64,000 bases of DNA from Nostoc favosum CHAB5714 (GTDB lineage: Bacteria; Cyanobacteriota; Cyanobacteriia; Cyanobacteriales; Nostocaceae). The stretch lies in the NCBI RefSeq assembly GCF_020829495.1, contig NZ_JAIVFQ010000002.1, positions 62,001-126,000 on the forward strand. The letters are read 5' to 3'. The position numbers and the translations under genes were made by a program. Shown here one piece after another: positions 26,532 through 35,394 of the stretch. The notes under the pieces are model-generated. The model searched no databases. It saw only the letters and a list, made by a program, of their open reading frames with translations, and was not told where the DNA came from. Every line of letters starts with the position of its first letter. The stretch's first letter is position 1.

Positions 26532-27350
26532 ATGACTGATCTGGATAGCTATAAGCAGCAACTAAAAGAATTTTATGGTAGTAGGACGACTTATGACCAT
26601 GAGGAAGGTACTCGCCATCCTCTAGATGCCAAGCTTCTACTAGAATTTGTTCCCCTACATTCGGGACAGAAAATCCTTGATGTGGCGACTGGAACAGGTT
26701 TAGTTGCGATTCCCGCAGCTGAAAAAGTTGGTTCAGAGGGCTATGTGATTGGAATTGACATGACCCCTGGAATGTTGCATCAAGCAAGACTGAAGATTGC
26801 AGCAGCAAAATTAGAAAATATCGAGTTGATTGAGGCAGATGCAGAATATTTCAACTTTAGTGATGCTAGTTTTGATGTTGTCTTTTGCTGTGAGGGAATT
26901 GTACTTTTTCCTGATATCCTTGCTAGTTTGCAAAAGTGGTATCGCTACTTAAAACCAGGAGGGTTTGTGGCATTTACTTGTCCTCCCGAAACTGCTTATA
27001 TGGCGTCTCTTCATCAGAGTATCTGCGCTAGAGTTTTGGGTGTATCGTTACCACATATCCTTGAACCACTGGGGACTCCAGAAAAATGTCGGAATTTGCT
27101 CAATCAGGCAGGTTTTAGAGATATCGAAATTAAGATTGAGCCATCAGGACGTTATCGCCCTCTTAGGGATAACGAATTATCTGAGATAGCAATTAATATA
27201 AATTTTAAAGGTAATCTTTTGTTGTCAAAATTATCACAAGAACAATTAAATCAGTTACAAGTTGAGTACAAAGCAGAAATTGAGAAACTAGCAACTGATC
27301 AAGGTATTTGGGAAGACACTACAAAGTTCTTTGTTCGCGCTCGAAAATAA
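26532..27350 (+). CDS. Class I SAM-dependent methyltransferase
   Basis: A 272-residue soluble methyltransferase of the UbiE/Methyltransf_11 type: KILDVATGTGLVAIPAA (motif I), VIGIDMTPGMLHQAR, IELIEADAEYFNF, then FDVVFCCEGIVLFPD and YLKPGGFVAFTCP. The C-terminal third carries the substrate lid. The substrate is unknown. The start is the ATG at 26532 (MTDLDSYKQQ), because the frame extension upstream begins at a weak TTG. Its start codon and that of the exported methyltransferase on the other strand are six bases apart. Confidence 0.88.
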   Translation: MTDLDSYKQQLKEFYGSRTTYDHEEGTRHPLDAKLLLEFVPLHSGQKILDVATGTGLVAIPAAEKVGSEGYVIGIDMTPGMLHQARLKIAAAKLENIELIEADAEYFNFSDASFDVVFCCEGIVLFPDILASLQKWYRYLKPGGFVAFTCPPETAYMASLHQSICARVLGVSLPHILEPLGTPEKCRNLLNQAGFRDIEIKIEPSGRYRPLRDNELSEIAININFKGNLLLSKLSQEQLNQLQVEYKAEIEKLATDQGIWEDTTKFFVRARK

Positions 27351-27751
27351 GTTGATGAGCAAAGCTTTGCTGCTGAATTTACAGCTTGGGGCGATCGCGC
27401 ATAATAATCTTACCGTTACTAATGACTAGGACTTAGGCATTGACAAGAAATACCAAATATGAATTAAGGTTAAAAACCATATCTTTCGTAAGGGCACAGC
27501 AATGCTGTGCCCCTACAGCATCGGCAGTCGCTACAACGGGGAGCCACTGCGGTGGACGGGAACACCTGCATAAAGCAAGTGGCGTGGGAACCCCCCTTCG
27601 GGTTCACCAGTCGCCTACGGCGGGAAACCCGCCTACAGCGCTGGATTCACCGCAACGCGCTGCCTCCCCTGTGCGTTGAAATTTCAATCCTCAATTCGCT
27701 ACGATTTTACGTAAAGCAGTATTAAGTAAACTTTTCTTTAATGATTTGACC
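27351..27751. repeat. Spacer made of dispersed repeats
   Basis: Holds AAGGGCACAGCAATGCTGTGCCCCTAC (27493-27519), whose GGGCACAGCA/TGCTGTGCCC arms are a perfect palindrome. Parts of the GCAGTCGC…CAGTCGCCTACGGCGGG repeat family follow. The AACCATATCTTTCGTAAGGGC segment recurs near 41068. Two short frames here are products of repeat sequence and are not called. Confidence 0.55.
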
Positions 27752-29188
27752 TTAGCGCGAAGCCCTGGAAGTTACTGATCTTTGCAAATTAGCTAGAGCG
27801 CGATTGTAATCCAAAATAGCTGCAATTCGATTTCCTTCTGCTCTTGTCAGGTCATTTTCAGCAGAGATCACCTCTGTTTGAGTACCCACACCAGCTTGGA
27901 ACCTCAGCCTTGCTAAATTCAGAGCTTCCCTAGCTTGATTTAAAGCCACAGTAGAACTCTGCACATTATTTAAATTGGATTGTAATTGAGAATAGTACTG
28001 TTCTACATCAAAGCGAATTAGGTCGCGCTGGCTACCAAATTCACTCTCTGCGATCGCAATATTAGCTCTCGACTGAGCCGCGCTTGCTCTTGCTGCTCCC
28101 CCATCAAACAAAGTGACATTTCCTTCAAGTCCCACTGAATAGCCATCAGTAATGCTGACGCCATCATCATAGCGATCTAGCAGATTGTAGTTGGCTGCCA
28201 AACTAATTTGTGGCCCTAGCTGTGAAAGTGCCTGTCGTCGCCGTTGCTCACCAATGTTACGTTGTGCTAATTGCTGTTGCAATTCTGGACGATTTTGAAA
28301 TGCTCGGAGAATAGTTTCTTCCAGTGTTGGCTGCCAAAGGCCCGCTAATTGTACCGGATCTGCCGCAGTGATATTAACCGACTGTGCCAAACTTAACCGA
28401 GTTGCTAACCGACGACGAGCAATTTGCTGGTTTGAGATAGCATTAGTCAGTAGTTGTTGGGCGTTTGCTAAATTCACCTGAGCTTGCAGGACATCGAACC
28501 GCGTACCCACTCCAGCCTGTTCTCTTGCTTGGGTATCCCGCAAACTAGCCTGGGCATTTTCTACAGCAGACCGATTAATTCGTACTTCTTCATCTGCTTG
28601 TTGCAAATCGTAATATTCAGTAGTAACATTCAGATCGACTTCCAGAGATGTGCTTTCAACATTTAATTCATCTACCCGTAGCTGTTCCTCTGCGGCTCGG
28701 ATAGCAGCTTGTCGGTTCCCAGAAGTGTAGAGGCCATAATTCAGTTGTGCTGAACCATTGAAAGAGGTGCTGGCTTGAGATGAATTGCTAGTAAAACCAT
28801 TACCACTGTTAATTAAACTACTGTTGATTGCAAGAGTAGGAAATAAGGCAGCTTGAGACTCGCGTAGGGAGGAGCGACTGCGTTCTAGCTCTAATATGGC
28901 TACCTGTAAGTCTCGATTGTTGCGTTTTGCTAGTTCTAAAGCTTGTGCCAAACTGATTGGTACATTTCTCTGAATCCTTACTTCTTCCGGTTTGGTAGGA
29001 AATTGCAGAGGATTGGGATTGGGGTTGAGGTAATCGGGAACCTGTACAGGGCTTGAGGAATTCTGCGGTTTTGGGGGAGTTGCTGCACTTGCTGCATTTG
29101 GAAAAAAAATAGCGATGCCTGACGGCAAGGCTACCGCCAACGCTACGCTAACCCAGGTAGAATGCACGAACAATAAGCTGAAATTCAT
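27752..29188 (-). CDS. TolC-family outer-membrane efflux channel
   Basis: A 478-residue outer-membrane factor forming the exit duct of a tripartite pump. It shows a signal peptide, then a proline-rich linker, then two OEP repeats (ISLAQALELAKRNNRDLQVAILELERSRSSL and EETILRAFQNRPELQQQLAQRNIGEQRRRQ) with long coiled-coil helices and a typical end (SAENDLTRAEGNRIAAILDYNRALANLQRSV). It is the last gene of an adaptor-permease-ATPase-channel operon. The signal peptide (ALAVALPSGIAIFFPN) is partly encoded by a variant of the 29-bp dispersed repeat at 29112-29148. Confidence 0.93.
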   Translation of the reverse strand: MNFSLLFVHSTWVSVALAVALPSGIAIFFPNAASAATPPKPQNSSSPVQVPDYLNPNPNPLQFPTKPEEVRIQRNVPISLAQALELAKRNNRDLQVAILELERSRSSLRESQAALFPTLAINSSLINSGNGFTSNSSQASTSFNGSAQLNYGLYTSGNRQAAIRAAEEQLRVDELNVESTSLEVDLNVTTEYYDLQQADEEVRINRSAVENAQASLRDTQAREQAGVGTRFDVLQAQVNLANAQQLLTNAISNQQIARRRLATRLSLAQSVNITAADPVQLAGLWQPTLEETILRAFQNRPELQQQLAQRNIGEQRRRQALSQLGPQISLAANYNLLDRYDDGVSITDGYSVGLEGNVTLFDGGAARASAAQSRANIAIAESEFGSQRDLIRFDVEQYYSQLQSNLNNVQSSTVALNQAREALNLARLRFQAGVGTQTEVISAENDLTRAEGNRIAAILDYNRALANLQRSVTSRASR

Positions 29189-29304
29189 AAATAAATCTAG
29201 TCATTAATTAGGTTTCTTTGAGGGAACAATCAAAAGTTTTCATCCTGATTGACCTACAGAAATTTAAATCTTAAATTCCCCCTCCAAGGGTTGATATTAA
29301 CAAA

Positions 29305-29976
29305 TTAGCCTACAATCAAGCCATCCTGAACTCGAATAATCCTTTTGGTTTGAGCAGCGATATCTGGTTCATGAGTGACAATCACAATCGTGATCCCTTG
29401 GTCATTAAGTTCTGTCAGCAAACTCATCACCTCATGGGAAGTTTCAGTATCTAAAGCTCCTGTTGGCTCGTCTGCCAAAACTAATGCAGGTCGGTTGACC
29501 AAAGCACGAGCGATCGCTACCCGTTGTTGTTGCCCCCCAGATAGTTGACTCGGACGGTTAGATATGCGTCCCCCTAGTCCCACCTTTTCCAAAGCATCTA
29601 ATGCCCTTTGACGGCGTTTTGGCTTAGGCAAGTTAGCGTAAACCATTGGTAACATAACATTTTCCAGCGCTGTTGCCCGCGCCAATAAGTTAAATTGTTG
29701 GAAAACAAAACCTATTCTTTGGTTACGAATATAGGCTAATTCATCATCATCAAAAGTCGTCAGGTTTCTGCCTTCAAAAATATAGTCTCCAGTTGTCGGA
29801 CGATCCAGACATCCCAAAATATTCATGAGCGTGGATTTACCCGAACCTGACGCACCCATAATCGAGACATATTCCCCTTCTTCAATAGAGAGTTCAATTC
29901 CCTTAAGGATTGGAACACTAACTTCTCCTAAGTAGTAGGTTTTAGTAATAGATTCCATCCAAATCATTGTTGGCAT
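29305..29976 (-). CDS. ABC transporter ATPase, MacB/LolD type
   Basis: A 223-residue ATPase with Walker [10 protein letters not shown], signature [15 protein letters not shown], Walker [14 protein letters not shown] and the switch His (TIVIVTHEP). It belongs to the type VII (mechanotransmission) branch that powers MacB, LolCDE and the cyanobacterial DevBCA exporter. In E. coli MacB the ATPase is fused to the permease; here it is a separate gene, as in DevA. The permease gene lies 58 bp upstream, separated by six AGTTAGG heptamers. Confidence 0.95.
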   Translation of the reverse strand: MPTMIWMESITKTYYLGEVSVPILKGIELSIEEGEYVSIMGASGSGKSTLMNILGCLDRPTTGDYIFEGRNLTTFDDDELAYIRNQRIGFVFQQFNLLARATALENVMLPMVYANLPKPKRRQRALDALEKVGLGGRISNRPSQLSGGQQQRVAIARALVNRPALVLADEPTGALDTETSHEVMSLLTELNDQGITIVIVTHEPDIAAQTKRIIRVQDGLIVG

Positions 29977-29984
29977 AAAAGTTA

Positions 29985-30023
29985 GGAGTTAGGAGTTAGG
30001 AGTTAGGAGTTAGGAGTTAGGAA
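29985..30023. repeat. AGTTAGG heptamer repeat
   Basis: Five to six tandem GTTAGGA units between the permease and ATPase genes of the efflux operon; the same unit forms the larger array at 43169-43339. Confidence 0.75.
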
Positions 30024-30034
30024 TTACAAATTAT

Positions 30035-31315
30035 TTAGTCACTTCTTAAAGCAGTAATTGGATCTAATTTAGATGCATTCCGTGCTGGAATTACCCCGGC
30101 CACTAAGCCAACGCTCAATGAGAGTCCAAAGCCAGCAATGATCGACAATAAAGAAATTACAAAGGGAAATTTGAAAGTGTTTGCAGCTATAAAGGCTAAT
30201 AAAATACCAGTGACCATCCCAATACATCCGCCAACAATGGAAATCACGATCGCTTCAGTTAAAAATTGATTAAGTATTGCCGAATTGGTGGCTCCTACGG
30301 CTTTGCGAATCCCGATTTCTCGCGTCCGCTCAACCACGGAAACCAGCATAATGTTGGCAATACCGATTCCACCAACCACTAACGAAATTCCAGCGATCGC
30401 TACCACCATTACTGTAAATAAACCCACAATACTAGTGAAGGTACTAACAATATCAGCTTGATTGGTCAGCCGAAAATCATCAGCTTGCGGCGGATAAATG
30501 TTGTGACGTAGCCGTAAAAGATTGGTAACTTGAAACTGAGCGGCTTCTAACTGCTCCTGATTAGCGCCTTTAACTAAAATTCCATTTACAGAAACACCTA
30601 CCAGAGCATTGTTCCCAACTAGTCTCTTCGACATACTAGTTAGAGGAATGAAAACCTGGTCATCTCGATCCATCGGCCCCTGAGAACCTTTAGGTTCCAT
30701 CACCCCAATTACTTCATAAGCCTCTCCCTGAATCCGAATTTTCTCACCGATAGGATTTACACCCTGTCCAAAGAGTGTTCTTTGAACTGTAGGGCCAAGA
30801 ATAGCTACCTGTGCGACAGTATCTAGTTCTTCTTGAGTAAAATATCTCCCTTGTTGGGGGTGAGTATTTCTAATTTCTGGGTAGTTCAAATCTGTGCCAT
30901 AAATGGTTGTTGAGGTGTTCTGTCCTGCATATACAACTTGGGCGTTGCGTTGAAGATAAGCAGAAACCATCTGTGCTGATGGCGCTTGTGTAGCGATCGC
31001 CTTTGCATCTTCCCAAGTCAACGTGCTGCTAGAACCTACCCCTTGACGGACATTCCCGCTTCTTGCCGCACCCGCTAAAATTTGGATGACATCTGTACCC
31101 AATGCTTGTATCTGTTGCTCAACCCCCTTTTGCACTCCCTGACCGACAGAAGTAATGGCAATGACTGAAGAAATCCCAATAATTACGCCCAACATAGTTA
31201 GACCTGTGCGTAATTTGTTACTCCACAGAGTCTCTGCCGCCATTGTCAAGATTTCCAGCAACGGCACTGTGCGAGTATTCTTAGTTTTGTAAAAGCCCTT
31301 AAATATCTTAAACAT
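30035..31315 (-). CDS. MacB-type ABC transporter permease
   Basis: A 426-residue permease with four membrane helices. Helix 1 is near residues 35-60 (LRTGLTMLGVIIGISSVIAITSVG), then a large periplasmic MacB_PCD domain, then the FtsX-like C-terminal three helices (IANIMLVSVVERTREIGIRKAVGATNSAI…). It transmits ATPase motion to the periplasm and drives export through the adaptor and TolC. Neighbour genes supply all partners. The upstream 500 bp, between adaptor and permease, hold a foldback repeat, so the permease may depend on read-through or on its own promoter. Confidence 0.93.
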   Translation of the reverse strand: MFKIFKGFYKTKNTRTVPLLEILTMAAETLWSNKLRTGLTMLGVIIGISSVIAITSVGQGVQKGVEQQIQALGTDVIQILAGAARSGNVRQGVGSSSTLTWEDAKAIATQAPSAQMVSAYLQRNAQVVYAGQNTSTTIYGTDLNYPEIRNTHPQQGRYFTQEELDTVAQVAILGPTVQRTLFGQGVNPIGEKIRIQGEAYEVIGVMEPKGSQGPMDRDDQVFIPLTSMSKRLVGNNALVGVSVNGILVKGANQEQLEAAQFQVTNLLRLRHNIYPPQADDFRLTNQADIVSTFTSIVGLFTVMVVAIAGISLVVGGIGIANIMLVSVVERTREIGIRKAVGATNSAILNQFLTEAIVISIVGGCIGMVTGILLAFIAANTFKFPFVISLLSIIAGFGLSLSVGLVAGVIPARNASKLDPITALRSD

Positions 31316-31333
31316 AAAGTTTTATTTGAAACT

Positions 31334-31740
31334 CAATACAATTCAGTTAAGCATTTCTTCCTTCTCTTCCTTTGCGTCCTTTGCGGTTCGTTAAAAAAGT
31401 TGAACCTTTTTACTCAGCAGTTGAGCCTTTTTACTCGGCAGTTGAGCCTTTTTACTCGGCAGTTGAACCTTTTTACTCGACAGTTGAGCCTTTTTACTCG
31501 GCAGTTGAGCCTTTTTACTCGGCAGTTGAACCTTTTTGCTCGGCAGTTGAGCCTTTTTGCTCGGCAGTTGAGCCTTTTTGCTCGGCAGTTGAGCCTTTTT
31601 ACTCGACAGTTGAGCCTTTTTGCTCCAATACGGTTCAGTTAAGGCTTAACTCTTTGTCAAAGTTAATTTTTTTAACGAACCGCAAAGACGCAAAGAACGC
31701 AAAGGAAGAGAAGAAAGAAATGCTTAACTGAACTGTATTG
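31334..31740. repeat. Foldback element with a core of eleven 21-bp tandem units
   Basis: Imperfect inverted arms at 31334-31398 and 31668-31740 (ends CAATACA.TTCAGTTAAGCA and its complement) enclose an array at 31399-31629. Units begin every 21 bp with GTTGA(A/G)CCTTTTT and end ACTCGGCA or GCTCGGCA, eleven copies. Between array and right arm are 38 bp with CAATACGGTTCAGTTAAG. It lies inside the efflux operon, between adaptor and permease. The array is open in two plus-strand frames (31372-31731 and 31400-31642) as a consequence of its 21-bp period; I do not call these genes. Confidence 0.88.
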
Positions 31741-31818
31741 CTTTTTACTCCCGTTTCTGTTCCATCCCCCTGCTCCCTTGCCTCTTTTTAACTAAACCGT
31801 ATTGATTTAAAACTAACT

Positions 31819-33384
31819 TTAAGGGGAACCACCGCCTTGACGACCACCACCAGAACGACCACCTCCGCCTCCGCCTCCTCCTAGACCAGGGAAAACTCCT
31901 CCTCTTGGTGTTGATTGCGGACGCGATCCTGGTGGGAAACTGAGCAATACCCTTTCGTTTCCTGTCAATCCAGATTTAACTTCGGTAAAGTTATTCGCGG
32001 TGACACCAGTCTCAATGGGAGTAAATACAGGTCTGTTATTCTTTCCTGCCACAAACACACCTGTGGCATTTTCTTGCCGCACTACCGAGGCGGTTGGCAC
32101 TACTAAAACATTTTGAACTTGGCCGGCTTGAAAATCTACTTCCGCATTCATCCCAGACCGCAGTAGCCTTTGAGGGTCTGAAAGTGATACTCTCACTTCA
32201 AAACTAGTGACGTTTTGCTCTACTATTGCTTGGGCAGCAATTTGGCTCACTTTACCTTCAAAGGTTTTTCCTGGGTAGGCATCCGCCTTAATCGAGACTT
32301 TTTGACCAAGGCGGATTTTGGAAATATTTGTTTCCGCTAAATTTGCAACAACTTCATTTGTTGAAGCTAGAGACAAGATTGAAGAAGAAGAAGAAGAAGC
32401 TACTTCACTACTGGCAGTTGTAGGTGTCACGAAAGCGCCGGGATCAGCAAACTTCTTTGTCACCACACCATCAAAAGGTGCGCGAATAATTGTGTCATTG
32501 ATTTGGGCTTGGATATTTTGCAGCGAACCGCGAGCAGATGTTACCTGGGCGCGGGCTGCGTCAATATCTTCTTGGCGCGTTCCGGCTTTCACAAGTGCCA
32601 AAGCTTGCTGTCTTTGCTTCACCACAGCTTGTGCTTGCTCGATGTCTTCTGGACGTGACCCGGCTTTTTGCAGAGCCAGTGCTTGCTGTGCTTCATTTAC
32701 ATTAGCTTGGGCGCTGTCGCGATCGGCACGGTTTTGGTTAAGAGTCTGAAGGGAAATACCGCCTGCATTGTAAAGTTGTTGATTACGAACAAAATTATCT
32801 TCTGCTTGGCGGAGGGCGGCTTGAGTGCTTTGCAAGCGTGCCTGTGAAGCAGCAATATCTTGAGAGCGATTGCCTGCTTGTACCTTTTGCAGATTCGCTT
32901 GGGCTTCGTCTAATGCTCCCTGTGATTGACCAATATCTTGAGGGCGATTGCCTGCGATCGCCTTTTGCAGATTCGCCTCGGCTTGTGCCAATTGTCCTTG
33001 AGCAGACGTGAGTTGCCCCCGCAGGTTGGAATCATCCATGTAAGCGACAATCTGTCCTTGTTTGACGATATCTCCTTCTTTCGCCAGCAGTGTTTTCAAG
33101 ATGCCTGAATTTTTCGGGCTGAGGTTGATTGACCGCTCAGGTTTCACCGTTCCGTTCGCTGAAACTGTGATTGTTAAACTCTGCCTTTCTACAGGCTGTG
33201 TCAGCACCCGGCGGCTGGCTTGTTGACGGGGAGCAACCGTTACTTGGTAATAAACGGCATAGCCAATTCCACCCAAAAGGCAAAGAGCAATTAGCCAAGA
33301 GAGCCAATTACGTCCCCCCTTTTTTTTCTTTACCTCTGGAACCAAAACTGGTGAATCTACGGTGTTATTTGTATCAATTTTCAT
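31819..33384 (-). CDS. Membrane-fusion (HlyD/MacA-type) periplasmic adaptor
   Basis: A 521-residue adaptor. A membrane anchor (WLSWLIALCLLGGIGYAVYY) is followed by a biotinyl-lipoyl half (INLSPKNSGILKTLLAKEGDIVKQGQIVAYMDDSN). Then comes a long coiled-coil hairpin with three similar repeats (GNRPQDIGQSQGALDEAQAN, GNRSQDIAASQARLQSTQAA, GSRPEDIEQAQAVVKQRQQA). The beta-barrel and membrane-proximal domains close the molecule. The C-terminus is an unusual glycine-rich tail (GLGGGGGGGGRSGGGRQGGG). It links the ABC permease to TolC. It is the first gene of the operon. Confidence 0.93.
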   Translation of the reverse strand: MKIDTNNTVDSPVLVPEVKKKKGGRNWLSWLIALCLLGGIGYAVYYQVTVAPRQQASRRVLTQPVERQSLTITVSANGTVKPERSINLSPKNSGILKTLLAKEGDIVKQGQIVAYMDDSNLRGQLTSAQGQLAQAEANLQKAIAGNRPQDIGQSQGALDEAQANLQKVQAGNRSQDIAASQARLQSTQAALRQAEDNFVRNQQLYNAGGISLQTLNQNRADRDSAQANVNEAQQALALQKAGSRPEDIEQAQAVVKQRQQALALVKAGTRQEDIDAARAQVTSARGSLQNIQAQINDTIIRAPFDGVVTKKFADPGAFVTPTTASSEVASSSSSSILSLASTNEVVANLAETNISKIRLGQKVSIKADAYPGKTFEGKVSQIAAQAIVEQNVTSFEVRVSLSDPQRLLRSGMNAEVDFQAGQVQNVLVVPTASVVRQENATGVFVAGKNNRPVFTPIETGVTANNFTEVKSGLTGNERVLLSFPPGSRPQSTPRGGVFPGLGGGGGGGGRSGGGRQGGGSP

Positions 33385-33491
33385 ATCTGATTTGTCTATA
33401 AAGAACGGCTAAAACTATAGCCTGGTAGCCTTATACTGACAATGATTTTGAGTTTTTAGTGTTTTAAAGGTTTATTTGCAGTACCAATCCA

Positions 33492-33701
33492 CTAGGAAGT
33501 CTGAAGTAATCGCACTCTAACTAATCTCCCAGCAGGAACAATTTCCTGATTAGGAAGAAGAATATCCCCGTTGGGAAGTCTATTGCGATCGCCAACAACA
33601 TAGACTTTCGTCTGGGCACTTGCAGGGGCAGTCAAGAGAGTGGGAACAATGATCAGGGCAGCAGCAGCTAAGACTATCGATATCCGGTTTGCTTTTAACA
33701 T
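33492..33701 (-). CDS. Small secreted protein of unknown function
   Basis: A 69-residue precursor. A clear signal peptide (KANRISIVLAAAALIIVPTL…PASA) leaves a mature part of about 40 residues (QTKVYVVGDRNRLPNGDILL…GRLVRVRLLQTS) with no cysteine. The ATG at 33701 has GGAAT upstream. It precedes the efflux operon on the same strand, 107 bp from the adaptor, and could be co-expressed. The function is unknown. Confidence 0.65.
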   Translation of the reverse strand: MLKANRISIVLAAAALIIVPTLLTAPASAQTKVYVVGDRNRLPNGDILLPNQEIVPAGRLVRVRLLQTS

Positions 33702-33856
33702 GGAATTGATTCCTTATTTGCATTAAAGTTATATTTTGCTGAGGTTTGAATTCAGCAATCTTTAGACAGTTATTTTTGTTTTGGTATGAAGGTGTTTAAT
33801 ATTTACCTCTTCGTATAAATTCATACATATTAATTATTGCTTAAAACGTCCAAAGC

Positions 33857-33909
33857 GATGTATGACCAAAGTCATTAGTAATTCCAGACTGATGTATGAC
33901 CAAAGTCAT
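33857..33909. promoter_or_regulatory. Pair of TATGAC-CAAA-GTCATA operator-like sites
   Basis: A 19-bp sequence with dyad symmetry (GATGTATGACCAAAGTCAT) occurs at 33857-33875 and again at 33891-33909, 34 bp apart. The second copy has perfect 6-bp arms. They lie 156-208 bp upstream of the small secreted protein and the efflux operon. Two spaced dyads of identical sequence look like regulator sites. Confidence 0.4.
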
Positions 33910-34036
33910 AAGTTTTTTTAACTAGTTCCGTGGGTTTAAGTCCCCCGGTTCAATAAAAATTTTGTTTTGTGTTGGGGTTAAATCCCCATTACAAAACAAA
34001 ATTTACGAAAGCGTTGCGGGGCGAAGCCCATTACGA

Positions 34037-34241
34037 ACTTGTACTGAGCGACTTGTGCCGAGCGTTCGCGTAGCGTCTCCAAGAGTTGCCGAGGTAAGCC
34101 GAAGTATTACGAATTACGAATTATTTAATAGGGAGTGGGGAATAGGGAGTGGAGAATGGGGCATTGGGCACTTGTACTGAGCGATTTGTGCCGAGCGTTC
34201 GCGTAGCGTCTCCAAGAGTTGCCGAGGTAAGCCGAAGTATT
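34037..34241. repeat. 72-bp direct repeat (two copies)
   Basis: 34037-34108 and 34170-34241 are identical except for one base (ACTTGTACTGAGCGACTTGT at the start of copy one, GATTTG in copy two). Each contains AGCGTTCGCGTAGCGTCTCC and ends GCCGAAGTATT. Low-complexity CCCCTGCCTC repeats follow at 34318-34380. Confidence 0.85.
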
Positions 34242-34485
34242 GGGCATGAGAAAGAGGATTTGGGGACAAGGGGAAAGACTTATTGCAAGTTCTCACCTCT
34301 TGTCCCCAAGTCCCCAAGTCCCCCCTGCCTCCCCTGCCTCCCCTGCCTCCCCTGCTTCCCCTGCTCCCCCTGCCCCTCATCCCCACTCCCTCCTGCCTTT
34401 CTTTGTAAGATTTTGCTACCGTCAACAGCGCAGATCGTTTAAGCTAGCTGAAAGATTCTTTGATTAGTGGCTTAAAGGCGGTAGT

Positions 34486-35394
34486 GTGCCTAAACATGTT
34501 CGTTTGATTTCTTTTCTAATGGTCTGTAGTTTATGGAGTATGCCAAAAGCCGCTAACGCGCAGGCATTAATACCCCATACATTGCAGCTAGATGGGACAA
34601 AGTTAGAGAAGCAGGGGTTGAGCTTGGCACAGGAAGCGGCTCAACTGGCTCAGTTTCAACAGGTTGAATTAGCTTTGCCACGAGCGCGGCTGGCTAGTCA
34701 ACTCGCTCCTAAGAATGATAAAGTTTGGTTGCTCTTAGGTGGATTGCAACTGCAAACTAAAGAGTTTGACGGGGCGATCGCTAGCCTGAAAAAAGCGCAA
34801 TCTATCAACCCCAAAAATGGTGATATTCTGTTTGCTTTAGGTTCAGCTAATTTTCAGCAGAAAAATTACCAAGCAGCTGTTGTCAATTACCAAGATGGTT
34901 TGAAGTTAAAACCCAATGATCCAGAGGGTTTGTTTAATTTGGGTAATGCTTACTATTTGCTGGGTCGATTGCCAGATGCGATCGCACAGTACAATACAGC
35001 AGTTTCTCAAGATAAAAAATTCTGGCCAGCGCTCAACAATATTGGCTTAATCAACTACGAACAGGGTGATATCCCCGAAGCGATTAAGCGATGGCAATCT
35101 GCTGTAACCCTTGATAAGCAAGCCGCCGAACCTTTATTAGCCTTGGCAGTGGCACTGTATACTAAAGGCGATGCCTCCGGCGAGCTACGCTTACGCCAAC
35201 AAGGATTAAGCTTGGGAGAAGCCGCACTCCGCATCGATCAGCGCTATGCTAATTTGGATTTCCTCAAAGAAAATCTCTGGGGCGATCGCTTACTGTCTGA
35301 TACGAAAAAATTCTTAGAATTACCTCGTATTCAAGCAGCCCTACAGCAACGAGAAAACTCATCATCAGCCCCTGGACAACAGCCTACTCAATAG
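34486..35394 (+). CDS. Exported TPR-repeat protein
   Basis: A 302-residue protein with a signal peptide (MPKHVRLISFLMVCSLWS…ANAQA). About six tetratricopeptide repeats follow (PKNDKVWLLLGGLQLQTKEFDGAIASLKKAQSINPKNGDILFALGSANFQ and on). TPRs bind proteins; the partner is unknown. It starts with GTG at 34486, the only start that keeps the basic N-region. Residues around KGDASGELRLRQQ are encoded by a copy of the 29-bp dispersed repeat (35168-35196), which interrupts the last TPR region. No operon partner. Confidence 0.85.
   Translation: MPKHVRLISFLMVCSLWSMPKAANAQALIPHTLQLDGTKLEKQGLSLAQEAAQLAQFQQVELALPRARLASQLAPKNDKVWLLLGGLQLQTKEFDGAIASLKKAQSINPKNGDILFALGSANFQQKNYQAAVVNYQDGLKLKPNDPEGLFNLGNAYYLLGRLPDAIAQYNTAVSQDKKFWPALNNIGLINYEQGDIPEAIKRWQSAVTLDKQAAEPLLALAVALYTKGDASGELRLRQQGLSLGEAALRIDQRYANLDFLKENLWGDRLLSDTKKFLELPRIQAALQQRENSSSAPGQQPTQ

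Noticed and set aside
27440..27725. Two overlapping ORFs of 72-79 codons
   Set aside because: Both translate GC-rich spacer repeats; the composition is that of the repeat, not of a gene.
31372..31731. Repetitive ORF (EPFYSAV repeats) on the plus strand
   Set aside because: The open frame results from the 21-bp period of the array; a second frame is open too and no ribosome-binding site is seen.
27752..33384. DevBCA heterocyst glycolipid exporter
   Set aside because: The gene order is similar, but DevBCA-like and MacAB-like exporters have the same parts and there are no heterocyst-specific neighbours; kept as a general MacAB-TolC-type pump.
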